Position numbers and translations under genes: made by a program. 28,309 nt of DNA from Planctomycetota bacterium (lineage in GTDB: Bacteria; Planctomycetota; Phycisphaerae; Sedimentisphaerales; UBA12454), in NCBI GenBank assembly GCA_018828825.1, contig JAHJUV010000073.1:1-28309 (forward strand). Reading direction: 5' to 3'. Positions 8,901 through 14,381 of this stretch are shown one piece after another. A model generated the notes under the pieces. The model saw only the letters and a program-made list of their open reading frames with translations, ran no database searches and was not told the origin of the DNA. Every line of letters begins with the position of its first letter. Position 1 is the first letter of the stretch.

Positions 8901-9437
8901 AAGGCCTCTCTTGTCTATGCAGACCTCGAAGACAAAGAAACTGTTAAACAAACACTGCTCCAGGCAGGTAAAGACTTTTTAAGAACTGAGCTGTCCGAGC
9001 TTGAAAAATACGTCCTTTTGCAGCTTTACGATACCGCCTGGAAGGACCATTTGTATGCTATGGACCATATGAAAGAAAGTATCTTTATGCGGGCCTACGC
9101 CGAAAAGGACCCAAAGATAGAATACAAGCAGGAAGGTTTTCGGATGTTCGGCGAAATGCTCGATTTGATTGAGGATAAGGTTACCGACACAATCTTTAAG
9201 GTTCGTCTCGAAGCCGGCACAAGGACAAGGAGCGTCTGGCAGGCAGGCCAGACAAAACACGAAGAGATTACTCAGTTCGAAATGGCCCAGCGCCAGCGTG
9301 CCGCCGCTCAGGCCCCGCAGGGCGAAGCAACTAAAGTCAAACAAATCAAACTCGAACAGCAGAAAATCGGAAGAAATGACCCCTGCCCCTGCGGAAGCGG
9401 CAAAAAATACAAAAAATGCTGCGGCAAAAACACTTAG
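5928..9437 (+). CDS. secA: Protein translocase ATPase SecA, enlarged form
   Basis: SecA drives preproteins through the SecYEG channel by ATP hydrolysis. Using numbering from an upstream TTG at 5919 (ATG 5928 is residue 4), one sees Walker A TGEGKT (117-122), DEVDSILIDEAR (224-235), a preprotein cross-linking domain with a coiled-coil-like insertion (about 265-335), MAGRGTD (575-581), the second motor motif QLRGRTGRQGD (610-620), and a C-terminal zinc tail CPCGSGKKYKKCC (1156-1168). At about 1,169 residues it is some 270 longer than E. coli SecA (901). Most of the excess is a stretch at 740-1016 with five copies of a motif LxxWxxxxFGxxI spaced 57-67 residues apart, before the conserved WKDHLYAMD segment. 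No Shine-Dalgarno decides between TTG 5919 and ATG 5928. Confidence 0.95.
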   Translation: MPQGRISRLLVRLFGSRNERLIKGYMRTATAAGAFEEQIKTLDDESLKAKTVEFKDRLASNRAATVMERVDEILPEAFAVVREAARRNVNMRHFDVQLVGGNVLYDGKIAEMMTGEGKTLVATLAAYLVHLTGKKVHVVTVNDYLAKRDAEWMGPIYKSLGLTVGAIQADMETTGEDRKAQYARDITYGTNNEFGFDYLRDNMKVSATQLAQGPLDYAIIDEVDSILIDEARTPLIISGPAFDDTSRYKKADAVAQQLIKMHSDYNHISKQLDTAQKTLANAQGELSESKKAKDNSRIEKAQSVIEKTISEIESLETRLASAKQFYEVEYDRKAVHLNHDGLGAAQDLAGVGSFFTGSNMEWPHLLEQSLKAYIVFEKEKDYCLMDGKVVIVDEFTGRLMHGRQWSDGLHQAVEAKEGVTVKEETQTLATITLQNFFRLYEKIAGMTGTALTEADEFMQIYKLEVVSIPTNEPCIRDDKYDMIYKSIREKFNAITEEIHNVSSAGRPVLVGTISVEKSEAISNALTKTYGIEHEVLNAKQHAREALIVEKAGQQHTDRAGKTCGNVTIATNMAGRGTDIKLGPGVADIGGLHIVGTERHESRRIDNQLRGRTGRQGDAGSSQFFLSFDDDLLKIFSPEWTVKALSWVGWEEGMPIQHRQISKGVEKAQKKVEQRNFEARKSLLEFDEVMDYQRKTFYSRRRQVIAGIGLKETITAMLDSTIDKTCSDMLAEKYRFRSITEWTRTTFGVDINPARISNYNAEQIEELIKKNAKNEAANNISVALGEYLEDFEDKNTWNIESLVKWAMSSFSVNLSGSKIRQMTAEEIEQNLIEASAEQIDKKDCSILTMFLDTDFGIKTFVNWADNKFGIKLDANQLKDLKHEQIYEKLLEEVQILYARRETEYPVEFAMSMTYRTDSINVYSFENLAGWVNDRFGVQISVSHLQNSSPSAVHKELLKISDDYHTSGLEKEIEHQIARMTTEELVEWVNKRFKASLVYADLEDKETVKQTLLQAGKDFLRTELSELEKYVLLQLYDTAWKDHLYAMDHMKESIFMRAYAEKDPKIEYKQEGFRMFGEMLDLIEDKVTDTIFKVRLEAGTRTRSVWQAGQTKHEEITQFEMAQRQRAAAQAPQGEATKVKQIKLEQQKIGRNDPCPCGSGKKYKKCCGKNT

Positions 9438-9457
9438 GATATAGGGGTTAGTTTAGC

Positions 9458-9476
9458 CGTCGCCGTGCCGGCGACG
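9458..9476. terminator. Hairpin after secA
   Basis: Perfect 8-bp stem CGTCGCCG (9458-9465) / CGGCGACG (9469-9476) with a 3-nt loop, 21 bases after the secA stop. There is no T-tract, so termination activity is only a guess. It also lies between secA and a convergent small gene. Confidence 0.4.
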
Positions 9477-9492
9477 CAGAAATTAAAGAAAC

Positions 9493-9675
9493 TCAATTTC
9501 TTTTAACCCATTTATTACGAAATATATCCCTGACTTTATCTGTAAATCTTACCCCCATCTTTTGAGTTGAAGTCGAAAACTCTATCTTCTTCAAATCATC
9601 CGGCGTTTTTTCTCGTTTGAATAACGAAGAGATAAGCAATAGTAACGAAATGCCGAAATTTCTTGTTTTTTTCAT
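9493..9675 (-). CDS. Small basic protein of unknown function (60 aa)
   Basis: A 60-residue frame with N-terminus MKKTRNFGISLLLLISSLFK (a short hydrophobic stretch, possibly a weak signal or membrane segment) and a basic tail ending RDIFRNKWVKRN. I do not recognise a domain. It is taken as real because its ATG (9673-9675) follows a strong ribosome binding site, GGAAGGTGCGGG, that closely matches the one before efp, and because a promoter-like pair (TTTTCA, 17 bp, TAGAAT on the minus strand) lies upstream in the same repeat. Its 5' region and start codon lie inside copy 1 of the 138-bp repeat. It converges on secA. Confidence 0.6.
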   Translation of the reverse strand: MKKTRNFGISLLLLISSLFKREKTPDDLKKIEFSTSTQKMGVRFTDKVRDIFRNKWVKRN

Positions 9676-9807
9676 CCCGCACCTTCCTTCGATTCGGTCT
9701 CCTTTAATCCTTTTATGATTCTATTGCGTTTTCGATTCTTTGAAAAGTACAAATAATATATTGAATCCCGCACCATTTTTCTATTCAATAGTTCTCTGGT
9801 GCGGGAT
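9670..9807. repeat. 138-bp direct repeat, copy 1
   Basis: Aligns without gaps to 11099-11236 with four mismatches that I could find (about 97 % identity). It begins at tttcatcccg and ends at ggtgcgggat. It holds ATCCCGCACC twice and GGTGCGGGAT once. The pair 9763-9774 / 9798-9807 forms a hairpin with a CTATTcAATAG top. On the minus strand it provides leader and start codon for the 60-aa gene. Confidence 0.9.
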
Positions 9808-9829
9808 GAATATTTGGAAGGTACGGGAC

Positions 9830-10411
9830 TCATCTTACAACGGCCGTTTTTGTCGCGGCTAAAAGTTCCGCCCCCGTCAGGCTCTCAATCTGTCGCTGTT
9901 CGAATAACTGGTATCTTTCGAGAATTTCGGGTTTGTCGGCATAATATCTTTTTACCGCCTCGATTCCTCCTTCAGCGGCGCCTTGTGTTTTATAATCGAT
10001 ATCCAAAAGCCATCTGCCGAACTGGTCGTTGTATTCCGCGGGAAAAATAAGAACAGTCGCAAACTTCTCATCATTGTATTTGGCAAGATGAACCTTTGCC
10101 CGCCCAGGCGGAGCAGTTTTAACGGCACAGTCTGTCAGTCTTTTATAATCCCCGCGGGCAATAGTTTCATCTGATTCATAGAAGAACATCCCCGCCTCAA
10201 GCTCGAATATCCCGTTCGGCACGCCTTTAAGTTCCATTCTCCCGTCCAGATACGCCTTATAAATCCTGTAAACCTTCACATCCTTGAATTTTTCGCTTTC
10301 GACAAGCTCGGCAACCTCATCAGCGGTAAATCCGACGCCGCTATGGTCGCCAAAATCAACTACATAAAGGTCAACGTATTTATCCGGATTTTTTATTCCA
10401 GGCAGTTTCAT
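9830..10411 (-). CDS. Unknown protein encoded third in the mntA-hepT operon
   Basis: A 193-residue soluble protein starting MKLPGIKNPDKYVDLYVVDF, with no signal peptide, membrane helix or cysteine cluster. I recall similar uncharacterised proteins in planctomycete genomes, but cannot name a family. Segments DFGDHSGVGFTADEVAELVE and KVHLAKYNDEKFATVLIFPA look like folded alpha/beta core. It starts 3 bases after the hepT stop, with a strong AAAGGTGG ribosome binding site inside the hepT end, so it is translated from the same transcript as the toxin-antitoxin pair. It may be an accessory component or an unrelated passenger. Its stop lies 22 bp from copy 1 of the 138-bp repeat. Confidence 0.7.
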   Translation of the reverse strand: MKLPGIKNPDKYVDLYVVDFGDHSGVGFTADEVAELVESEKFKDVKVYRIYKAYLDGRMELKGVPNGIFELEAGMFFYESDETIARGDYKRLTDCAVKTAPPGRAKVHLAKYNDEKFATVLIFPAEYNDQFGRWLLDIDYKTQGAAEGGIEAVKRYYADKPEILERYQLFEQRQIESLTGAELLAATKTAVVR

Positions 10412-10414
10412 AAA

Positions 10415-10753
10415 TTAATCCACCTTTATAATGGATTTTATCTGCTTTTTAAGTTTGGGCAGTTCCTTTTTTACAATATCCCAGACTACGTCAATCAGGA
10501 TACCGAAATAATGATGAACGATTATATTCCGCATACCTATAATCTCATCCCACGGTATTTGCGGATTATCGGCACGGAATGTTTTGGGGATACCCCTGGC
10601 CGCTTCTCCTATGATCTCAATATTCCTGACTATTGCATCTTGCGTTTTCTGGTCGGCCAGAAAACTCTTGTAGCTCATACCTTTCGCATAGCTGAAGATT
10701 CTTTCAATAGCATCAAGTATATCGAGCAACCGCAGCTCAGTATGTCGAGACAT
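10415..10753 (-). CDS. hepT: HEPN-domain ribonuclease toxin (HepT/DUF86 family)
   Basis: HepT-type proteins are toxic RNases of type VII toxin-antitoxin systems. The 112-residue, all-helical product carries the family's catalytic motif R-x4-H-x-Y as RNIIVHHY near residues 74-81, and the upstream EIIGEAARGIP segment typical of DUF86. It overlaps the mntA frame by 17 bases, the usual arrangement for this pair, and has AAGGA about 9 bases before its ATG. In characterised systems the partner nucleotidyltransferase modifies a tyrosine next to the HEPN motif to silence it; the Tyr at the end of this motif is present. Confidence 0.9.
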   Translation of the reverse strand: MSRHTELRLLDILDAIERIFSYAKGMSYKSFLADQKTQDAIVRNIEIIGEAARGIPKTFRADNPQIPWDEIIGMRNIIVHHYFGILIDVVWDIVKKELPKLKKQIKSIIKVD

Positions 10754-11075
10754 TTATATAATCCTTCTTGATCTGTTTTTTAAGCCTTCCTTGAACAGAC
10801 GGCATAGTCAAAAGGTCTACGTCTCTGCCAAGTATATCTTCAAGCAATATCTTCAGGCTTAAATACCTTCTGTAAGTCGTCTTGTCAAATTTGACAACAA
10901 TATCCACATCGCTGTTAGCCCTCATATCTCCTCTTGCAGCAGAGCCAAAAAGTCCAAGCTGTTTTACGCCGAGTTTTTTTATCTGCCTGCGGTGAGATTG
11001 CAATTTCCGCATAATCGGCTTGGTTCCAAAATCGTCTTGAACTCTTCCGGATTTATTTCTTCTCGTGTTATTCAT
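10737..11075 (-). CDS. mntA: MNT-domain nucleotidyltransferase antitoxin (MntA family)
   Basis: A minimal nucleotidyltransferase that in characterised systems AMPylates the HEPN toxin. The 112-residue product has GS-x10-D-x-D (GSAARGDMRANSDVDIVV) and the third acidic residue in GRDVDLLT, so the active site looks complete. The N-terminal 20 residues are basic and variable. The ATG at 11075 has a GAAGAA-type ribosome binding site. Upstream, the start module of repeat copy 2 would initiate a three-codon mini-ORF (Met-Lys-Leu-stop) 24 bases before mntA, which could influence its translation. First gene of a three-gene operon with hepT and an unknown protein. Confidence 0.9.
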   Translation of the reverse strand: MNNTRRNKSGRVQDDFGTKPIMRKLQSHRRQIKKLGVKQLGLFGSAARGDMRANSDVDIVVKFDKTTYRRYLSLKILLEDILGRDVDLLTMPSVQGRLKKQIKKDYINVSTY

Positions 11076-11098
11076 ATATTTCTTCGCCTTTTTTATAG

Positions 11099-11236
11099 TT
11101 TCATCCCGTACCTTCCTTCGATTCGGTCTTCTTTAATCCTTTTATGATTCTATTGCGTTTTCGATTCTTTGAAAAGTATAAATAATATATTGAATCCCGC
11201 ACCATTTTTCTATTCAATAGTTCTCCGGTGCGGGAT
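11099..11236. repeat. 138-bp direct repeat, copy 2
   Basis: Near-identical to 9670-9807 and in the same orientation. It lies between the mntA start and the tyrS stop, leaving only 4 bases before the tyrS stop codon. On the minus strand it would place a promoter-like pair (TTTTCA, 17 bp, TAGAAT) upstream of mntA. Confidence 0.9.
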
Positions 11237-11238
11237 TC
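11192..11238 (-). terminator. Perfect 12-bp hairpin just after tyrS
   Basis: GAATCCCGCACC (11192-11203) and GGTGCGGGATTC (11227-11238) form a 12-bp stem with a 23-nt loop, starting 2 bases past the tyrS stop on the minus strand. The following sequence is AT-rich (caatatattatttg in transcript sense) without a clean T-run. It may end the tyrS transcript. Confidence 0.5.
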
Positions 11239-11240
11239 AT

Positions 11241-12446
11241 TTAGCTAACCGATAATTTTGCGAACTTAAGTTTTCCTGCACGTACAACCATTCCATCCGT
11301 CGGTGTTATAGATTTATTCGCCTCTGTCACTTTCTCGCCGTCAATCGTTAGTCCACCCTGTGTGATAAGTCTTTTCGCCTCTCCGCCGCTTGCGACAAGA
11401 CCGCACGCGGCAAGCAGCTTCGCCGCCGTTATGGGTTCGCCCGATATTTTAACTTCAGGCATTTCCTGCGGCATCTGTTTTTGTGCGAACACTTTCTCGA
11501 ATTCCGCAGCGGCCAATTCCGCAGCAGTTTCATCGTAAAACTGCTTGATAATAGTCTTGCCCAAAAATACCTTCGCTTCTTTGGGGTGTGTTTTTTGCGG
11601 ATTAACAAGCTCTTTTATCTTGTCTGATGGAATATCTGTAAGCAGCGTATAATAATTTTCCATCATCTCATCGCTTATACTCATTACTTTGCCGAACATA
11701 TCTTTAGGCGAATCTGTCACGCCGATATAATTACCTTTCGATTTGCTCATCTTTTCTATACCGTCAAGCCCGACAAGTATCGGCATAGTAATAACAATCT
11801 GCGGCTTCTGGCCATAAGCCCGCTGAATATCCCTGCCGACGAGATTATTAAACGTCTGGTCTGTCCCGCCAAGTTCGACATCGCTTTTGACTACGACAGA
11901 ATCGTATCCCTGCATCAGCGGATAAATAAACTCATGCGTGTAAACATCAATATCATTTTGCAGACGGGATTTGAAACTGTCTCTTTGAAGCATTTGTGCA
12001 ATAGTTTTTTTGGCGGCAAGTTGTATAAGTTCCATTAGACTCATTTTTTCGAGCCACTCGCTATTATATCTAACTTCAAGTTTGTCTTTTGCGGTATCGA
12101 GCACCTTTCCTGCCTGTTCGAGATAAGTTTTAGCATTGATTTCAATTTGTTCGCCCGAGAGCATCGGCCTTGTGGTATTCTGTCCCGTCGGGTCGCCGAT
12201 TCGAGCGGTATAGTCGCCTATAATCAGAACAGCCTTGTGCCCCATATCCTGAAACTGTCTCATCTTCCGCATAACGACGGTATGGCCGAGATGTATATCC
12301 GGCGCCGTCGGGTCCATACCGAGCTTGATGCGAAGCCGGCGTTTTTCCTTTGCCGCGGCGCCAAGACGCTGCGCCAGTTCATTTTCGTTAAAAATCTCAA
12401 CCGTGCCTCGTTTGAGCTGTTCAATTTGCGCTTTTATATCCGCCAT
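11241..12446 (-). CDS. tyrS: Tyrosyl-tRNA synthetase
   Basis: Charges tRNA-Tyr with tyrosine. The 401-residue product shows the class I HIGH motif as HLGH (52-55) after GMDPTAPDI, the tyrosine-pocket segment ELGGTDQTFN (191-200), KMSKS (232-236), and a C-terminal S4 RNA-binding domain (about 345-395, GGEAKRLITQGGLTIDGEKV). The ELGGTDQ form and length match the TyrZ-like bacterial subgroup. ATG at 12446 has AAGGG 6 bases upstream. The roughly 450-bp upstream region is full of hairpins, but no T-box consensus was seen, so its regulation is unclear. The 3' end abuts the repeat-bracketed toxin-antitoxin segment. Confidence 0.95.
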   Translation of the reverse strand: MADIKAQIEQLKRGTVEIFNENELAQRLGAAAKEKRRLRIKLGMDPTAPDIHLGHTVVMRKMRQFQDMGHKAVLIIGDYTARIGDPTGQNTTRPMLSGEQIEINAKTYLEQAGKVLDTAKDKLEVRYNSEWLEKMSLMELIQLAAKKTIAQMLQRDSFKSRLQNDIDVYTHEFIYPLMQGYDSVVVKSDVELGGTDQTFNNLVGRDIQRAYGQKPQIVITMPILVGLDGIEKMSKSKGNYIGVTDSPKDMFGKVMSISDEMMENYYTLLTDIPSDKIKELVNPQKTHPKEAKVFLGKTIIKQFYDETAAELAAAEFEKVFAQKQMPQEMPEVKISGEPITAAKLLAACGLVASGGEAKRLITQGGLTIDGEKVTEANKSITPTDGMVVRAGKLKFAKLSVS

Positions 12447-12536
12447 AAATGCCCTTTATGCTGTAAAATTTGAGGGTAGCTCTAACAATTGCTTTTGACC
12501 CGCCGCCCCGACTCGCGTCGGGAGACGCGGGGGCTG

Positions 12537-12650
12537 GGCGGCAAGTAGAAGATTTTTGCTCGCCGGCAAGGAAGTCAAATCAGCTTTATCAATAGATAAA
12601 GCGGCTTTTGTCTGACGCAGACCGGCGACAAAAAGATTCGCTCTGCCGCC
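12537..12650. repeat. Three-level nested inverted repeat upstream of tyrS
   Basis: Outer arms GGCGGCA (12537-12543) / TGCCGCC (12644-12650). Middle arms TCGCCGG (12560-12566) / CCGGCGA (12622-12628), extended by T-rich/A-rich pairing with one bulge. Inner hairpin GCTTTATC-AATA-GATAAAGC (12583-12602). It could be an RNA leader structure of tyrS or a miniature mobile palindrome. Confidence 0.65.
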
Positions 12651-12722
12651 AAAATGAATTTTTAGAGGTATCCTTTAGATGTGATTTTATACTAAAAACC
12701 GTTTTGAATCAATACCGTTTTC

Positions 12723-12867
12723 TCCCGTTAGAGACAAAGTGTTTCCCTCTCTTGTTTCGCCCACTTTCGCCCCTGTGCTTTCTGCGAAAGCAGAAACTGG
12801 GGCAAGTCGAGGCAGCAGATAAGAAACAGAGGGGATGGCTGGCAAGGGCGGTCTGTCTCTAACGGGA
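12723..12867. repeat. 145-bp nested inverted repeat with 14-bp perfect ends
   Basis: TCCCGTTAGAGACA (12723-12736) is matched by its exact reverse complement at 12854-12867. Inside are CCCTCTcttGTTTC near 12744-12757 and GAAACAGAGGGG near 12823-12834, then a central clamp-and-hairpin (12769-12803). No frame and no clear target-site duplication were found. Confidence 0.7.
12769..12803. repeat. Clamped GAAA-loop hairpin, copy 1 (intergenic)
   Basis: GCCCC (12769-12773) pairs with GGGGC (12799-12803). The inner stem TTTCTGC-GAAA-GCAGAAA is perfect over 7 bp with a GAAA tetraloop. Same architecture as 13324-13360, 19845-19880 and, in altered form, 24645-24672 and 25913-25945. Confidence 0.7.
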
Positions 12868-12897
12868 TTTATTGGGGTGATTTAGCCGCGTTTCAGC

Positions 12898-13167
12898 TTA
12901 CATTTCGATGCAGGAGCCCTGCTCGTCCTGAACCTGTTTGTAAAATTCACACGCGCTGCACTTCAATATCTTCTCCGCTTTGTTGTTTTTTGTAGAAATA
13001 TCACAGGGTGTTCCCGCGATTTTCCAGCAGTATCTTCCGCCATTGATACCCCCGTTTTTGCCGTTATGTTCTTTACTCACCGCGGCCGGACAAACGCTGA
13101 ATTCCCCAATTTCCGTCCCGTCTGGCTGTCTTCCGCACTTGTGAAATTCCCAGCAGTTAATCTTCAT
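12898..13167 (-). CDS. Small cysteine-rich two-CW domain protein
   Basis: An 89-residue cytoplasmic-looking protein with a regular cysteine pattern: CWEFHKCGR at the start, CPAA, then GGRYCWKIAGTPC, and CSACEFYKQVQDEQG at the end. This matches the pattern I know as the two-CW domain (two CW dipeptides plus further Cys), found alone or fused to sensory and chemotaxis proteins. Its biochemical role is unknown to me; the cysteines suggest metal binding or redox sensing. The ATG has GGTG 5 bases upstream. It is a single gene between two hairpin-rich gaps and transcribed toward tyrS. Confidence 0.75.
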   Translation of the reverse strand: MKINCWEFHKCGRQPDGTEIGEFSVCPAAVSKEHNGKNGGINGGRYCWKIAGTPCDISTKNNKAEKILKCSACEFYKQVQDEQGSCIEM

Positions 13168-13656
13168 TCGTCACCAGATTCATTAGTTGAAAGTTGAAAT
13201 TTAGGCTAAACTTAGTATCTATTAAATATCTTCGGCTAAAAAGCCGCTAAAGCATTAATTTTAATACCGCTTTCTCAGGTCAGCCTGTCCGTCAACGGCG
13301 CAAAAAAAATCCCGCATTCTTGTCCCCCCGCGCTTTCTTGCGAAAGCAAGAGCGGGGGGGAAAAGGCAAAAGGGAACTTAAATATATAATGCCGTTCAAT
13401 TTGCCAGATTATCCCCTTATTAATATCTATTATACCATAAAAAACCCGTTTTCCCCAGTTATTTCGCGCAAACAGCCCCTTTAAACCGAATAAACAATCG
13501 CTATATACCGTCACAAAATATTTTATAGGACTTGATAGAAAAAAATTCAGGTCGGCATTTTTCGAGATATTTTGTAATAATGACGATTTAAATAATACCG
13601 CAGGGCTTTTCTGTCGATACTGAAAACAGCCTGGGTTAGCAAAAAAGAGAAATATT
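13168..13656. other. Gene-free region upstream of the response regulator
   Basis: Contains the clamped hairpin at 13324-13360 and otherwise AT-rich sequence. An open frame on the minus strand (13275-13952) crosses it but is antisense to the response regulator and lacks protein-like features. No confident promoter was recognised for the response regulator. Confidence 0.55.
13324..13360. repeat. Clamped GAAA-loop hairpin, copy 2 (intergenic)
   Basis: A C-run with GC (13324-13331) pairs with GCGGGGGG (13352-13359), around the inner stem CTTGC-GAAA-GCAAG (13337-13350). The clamp closing pairs are CCCCCGC/GCGGGGG, differing from copy 3 by a compensated pair. Confidence 0.75.
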
Positions 13657-14091
13657 ATGCAAAAAGCGATATCTGTTCTTGTTATTGACGACGACGCAAC
13701 GATAAGGATGTTGCTCAAAACCTCTATGACCAAAAAAGGGTTCAAGGTCGTTTGTGCCTCCAACGGCCACGATGGTCTTGATATCGCCAAATCCGAGGAG
13801 GTTGATGTCATACTGCTGGACTGGATGATGCCTGAAATGGACGGTATGGAAGTCCTGACAGAGCTTAAACGCGACAGCAATACTATGTACATACCTGTAT
13901 TTATGCTGACCTCGAAGGAAGACGCCAGGGATATTGACCTTGCCACCAACAAAGGCGCCGTCGATTACATCGTTAAGCCTTTCAATGCTTTTCTGGTTCC
14001 GGAAATGGTACAAAAGCATCTCGAAAAGATCCATCACGGCTCAGCCGGCCGTAAGGGCAGCTTTTTCGGCAAACTTTTCTCTCGTCATTAA
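13657..14091 (+). CDS. Single-domain response regulator (CheY-like receiver)
   Basis: A 144-residue phospho-acceptor protein. The receiver fold shows acidic pocket D11-D12-D13, phosphorylation site D55 in LLDWMMPEMDG, the switch Thr85 and the invariant Lys107 in VKPFN, so it should be active. After the receiver (to about 122) there is only a short basic tail (HGSAGRKGSFFGKLFSRH) and no DNA-binding or enzymatic output domain. It would act by protein contact or as a phosphate relay. No histidine kinase is in the window. The ribosome binding site AAAGAG is 7 bases before the ATG. It is convergent with the subtilase gene, 14 bases apart. Confidence 0.9.
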   Translation: MQKAISVLVIDDDATIRMLLKTSMTKKGFKVVCASNGHDGLDIAKSEEVDVILLDWMMPEMDGMEVLTELKRDSNTMYIPVFMLTSKEDARDIDLATNKGAVDYIVKPFNAFLVPEMVQKHLEKIHHGSAGRKGSFFGKLFSRH

Positions 14092-14105
14092 GCCTATATT
14101 CCCCC

Positions 14106-14381
14106 CTATTTACCTTCAAGCCAATTGCCTGTAAACACCCGGAGATCCAAAATATTAATGAGGTTGTCGTTAGGCTCAGATATATCACAAGGTAAACACC
14201 AGTTACCATCGCCAACCACACTCAGCCATGCGTTAGCCAAAATGTTAAAGTCAAAAAAGTCAATGTCACAATCAGGCTCAAAATCACCGATGATAACTTG
14301 GCCCTGATATTGACCAATAACTGAAACATCATCAACATTCCAGCCAGAAAACGATTTATTCGTGTTTGTAGGCCCCATGCC
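14106..14381 (-). pseudogene. C-terminal fragment of the subtilase, in frame after an amber codon (dockerin-like tail)
   Basis: The frame of the upstream subtilase continues after TAG (14382-14384) for about 91 codons to its own TAG at 14106. It reads GMGPTNTNKSFSGWNVDDVS, which completes the jelly-roll-like domain that the upstream frame leaves unfinished, followed by a dockerin-like segment with two Asp/Asn-rich loops (DCDIDFFDFNILANAW and NDNLINILDLRVFTGNW). Related domains normally read ..VRWGMGPT.., so the amber replaces a Trp codon (TGG to TAG, one base). Alone this piece has no plausible ribosome binding site and is probably not made separately. Confidence 0.75.

Larger units (their letters stand above)
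12447..12897. other. Gene-free region with two large nested hairpins
   Basis: No convincing coding frame. It holds a CCCGACtcgcGTCGGG palindrome (12508-12523), a three-level hairpin (12537-12650), an 18-nt string shared with 16821-16838 (12658-12675, opposite orientation), and a 145-bp nested inverted repeat (12723-12867). A tyrS promoter on the minus strand could not be picked out. Confidence 0.65.

Noticed and set aside
9799..10050. Plus-strand frame of 83 codons beginning inside repeat copy 1
   Set aside because: Antisense to the operon's third gene; apparent start comes from the repeat motif and the translation has no protein-like features.
9670..11236. Integron-like cassette with attC sites
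   Set aside because: The repeats are long and contain paired arms, but no GTTRRRY/RYYYAAC core sites and no integrase were seen.
12447..12897. T-box riboswitch upstream of tyrS
   Set aside because: Hairpins exist, but no T-box consensus (TGGnACCGCG-like) or terminator/antiterminator pair was seen on the tyrS strand.
13275..13952. Minus-strand open frame of 225 codons across the response regulator 5' region
   Set aside because: Antisense to a clear receiver domain; the hydrophobic, Ser-rich translation is typical of a shadow frame and includes a repeat element.
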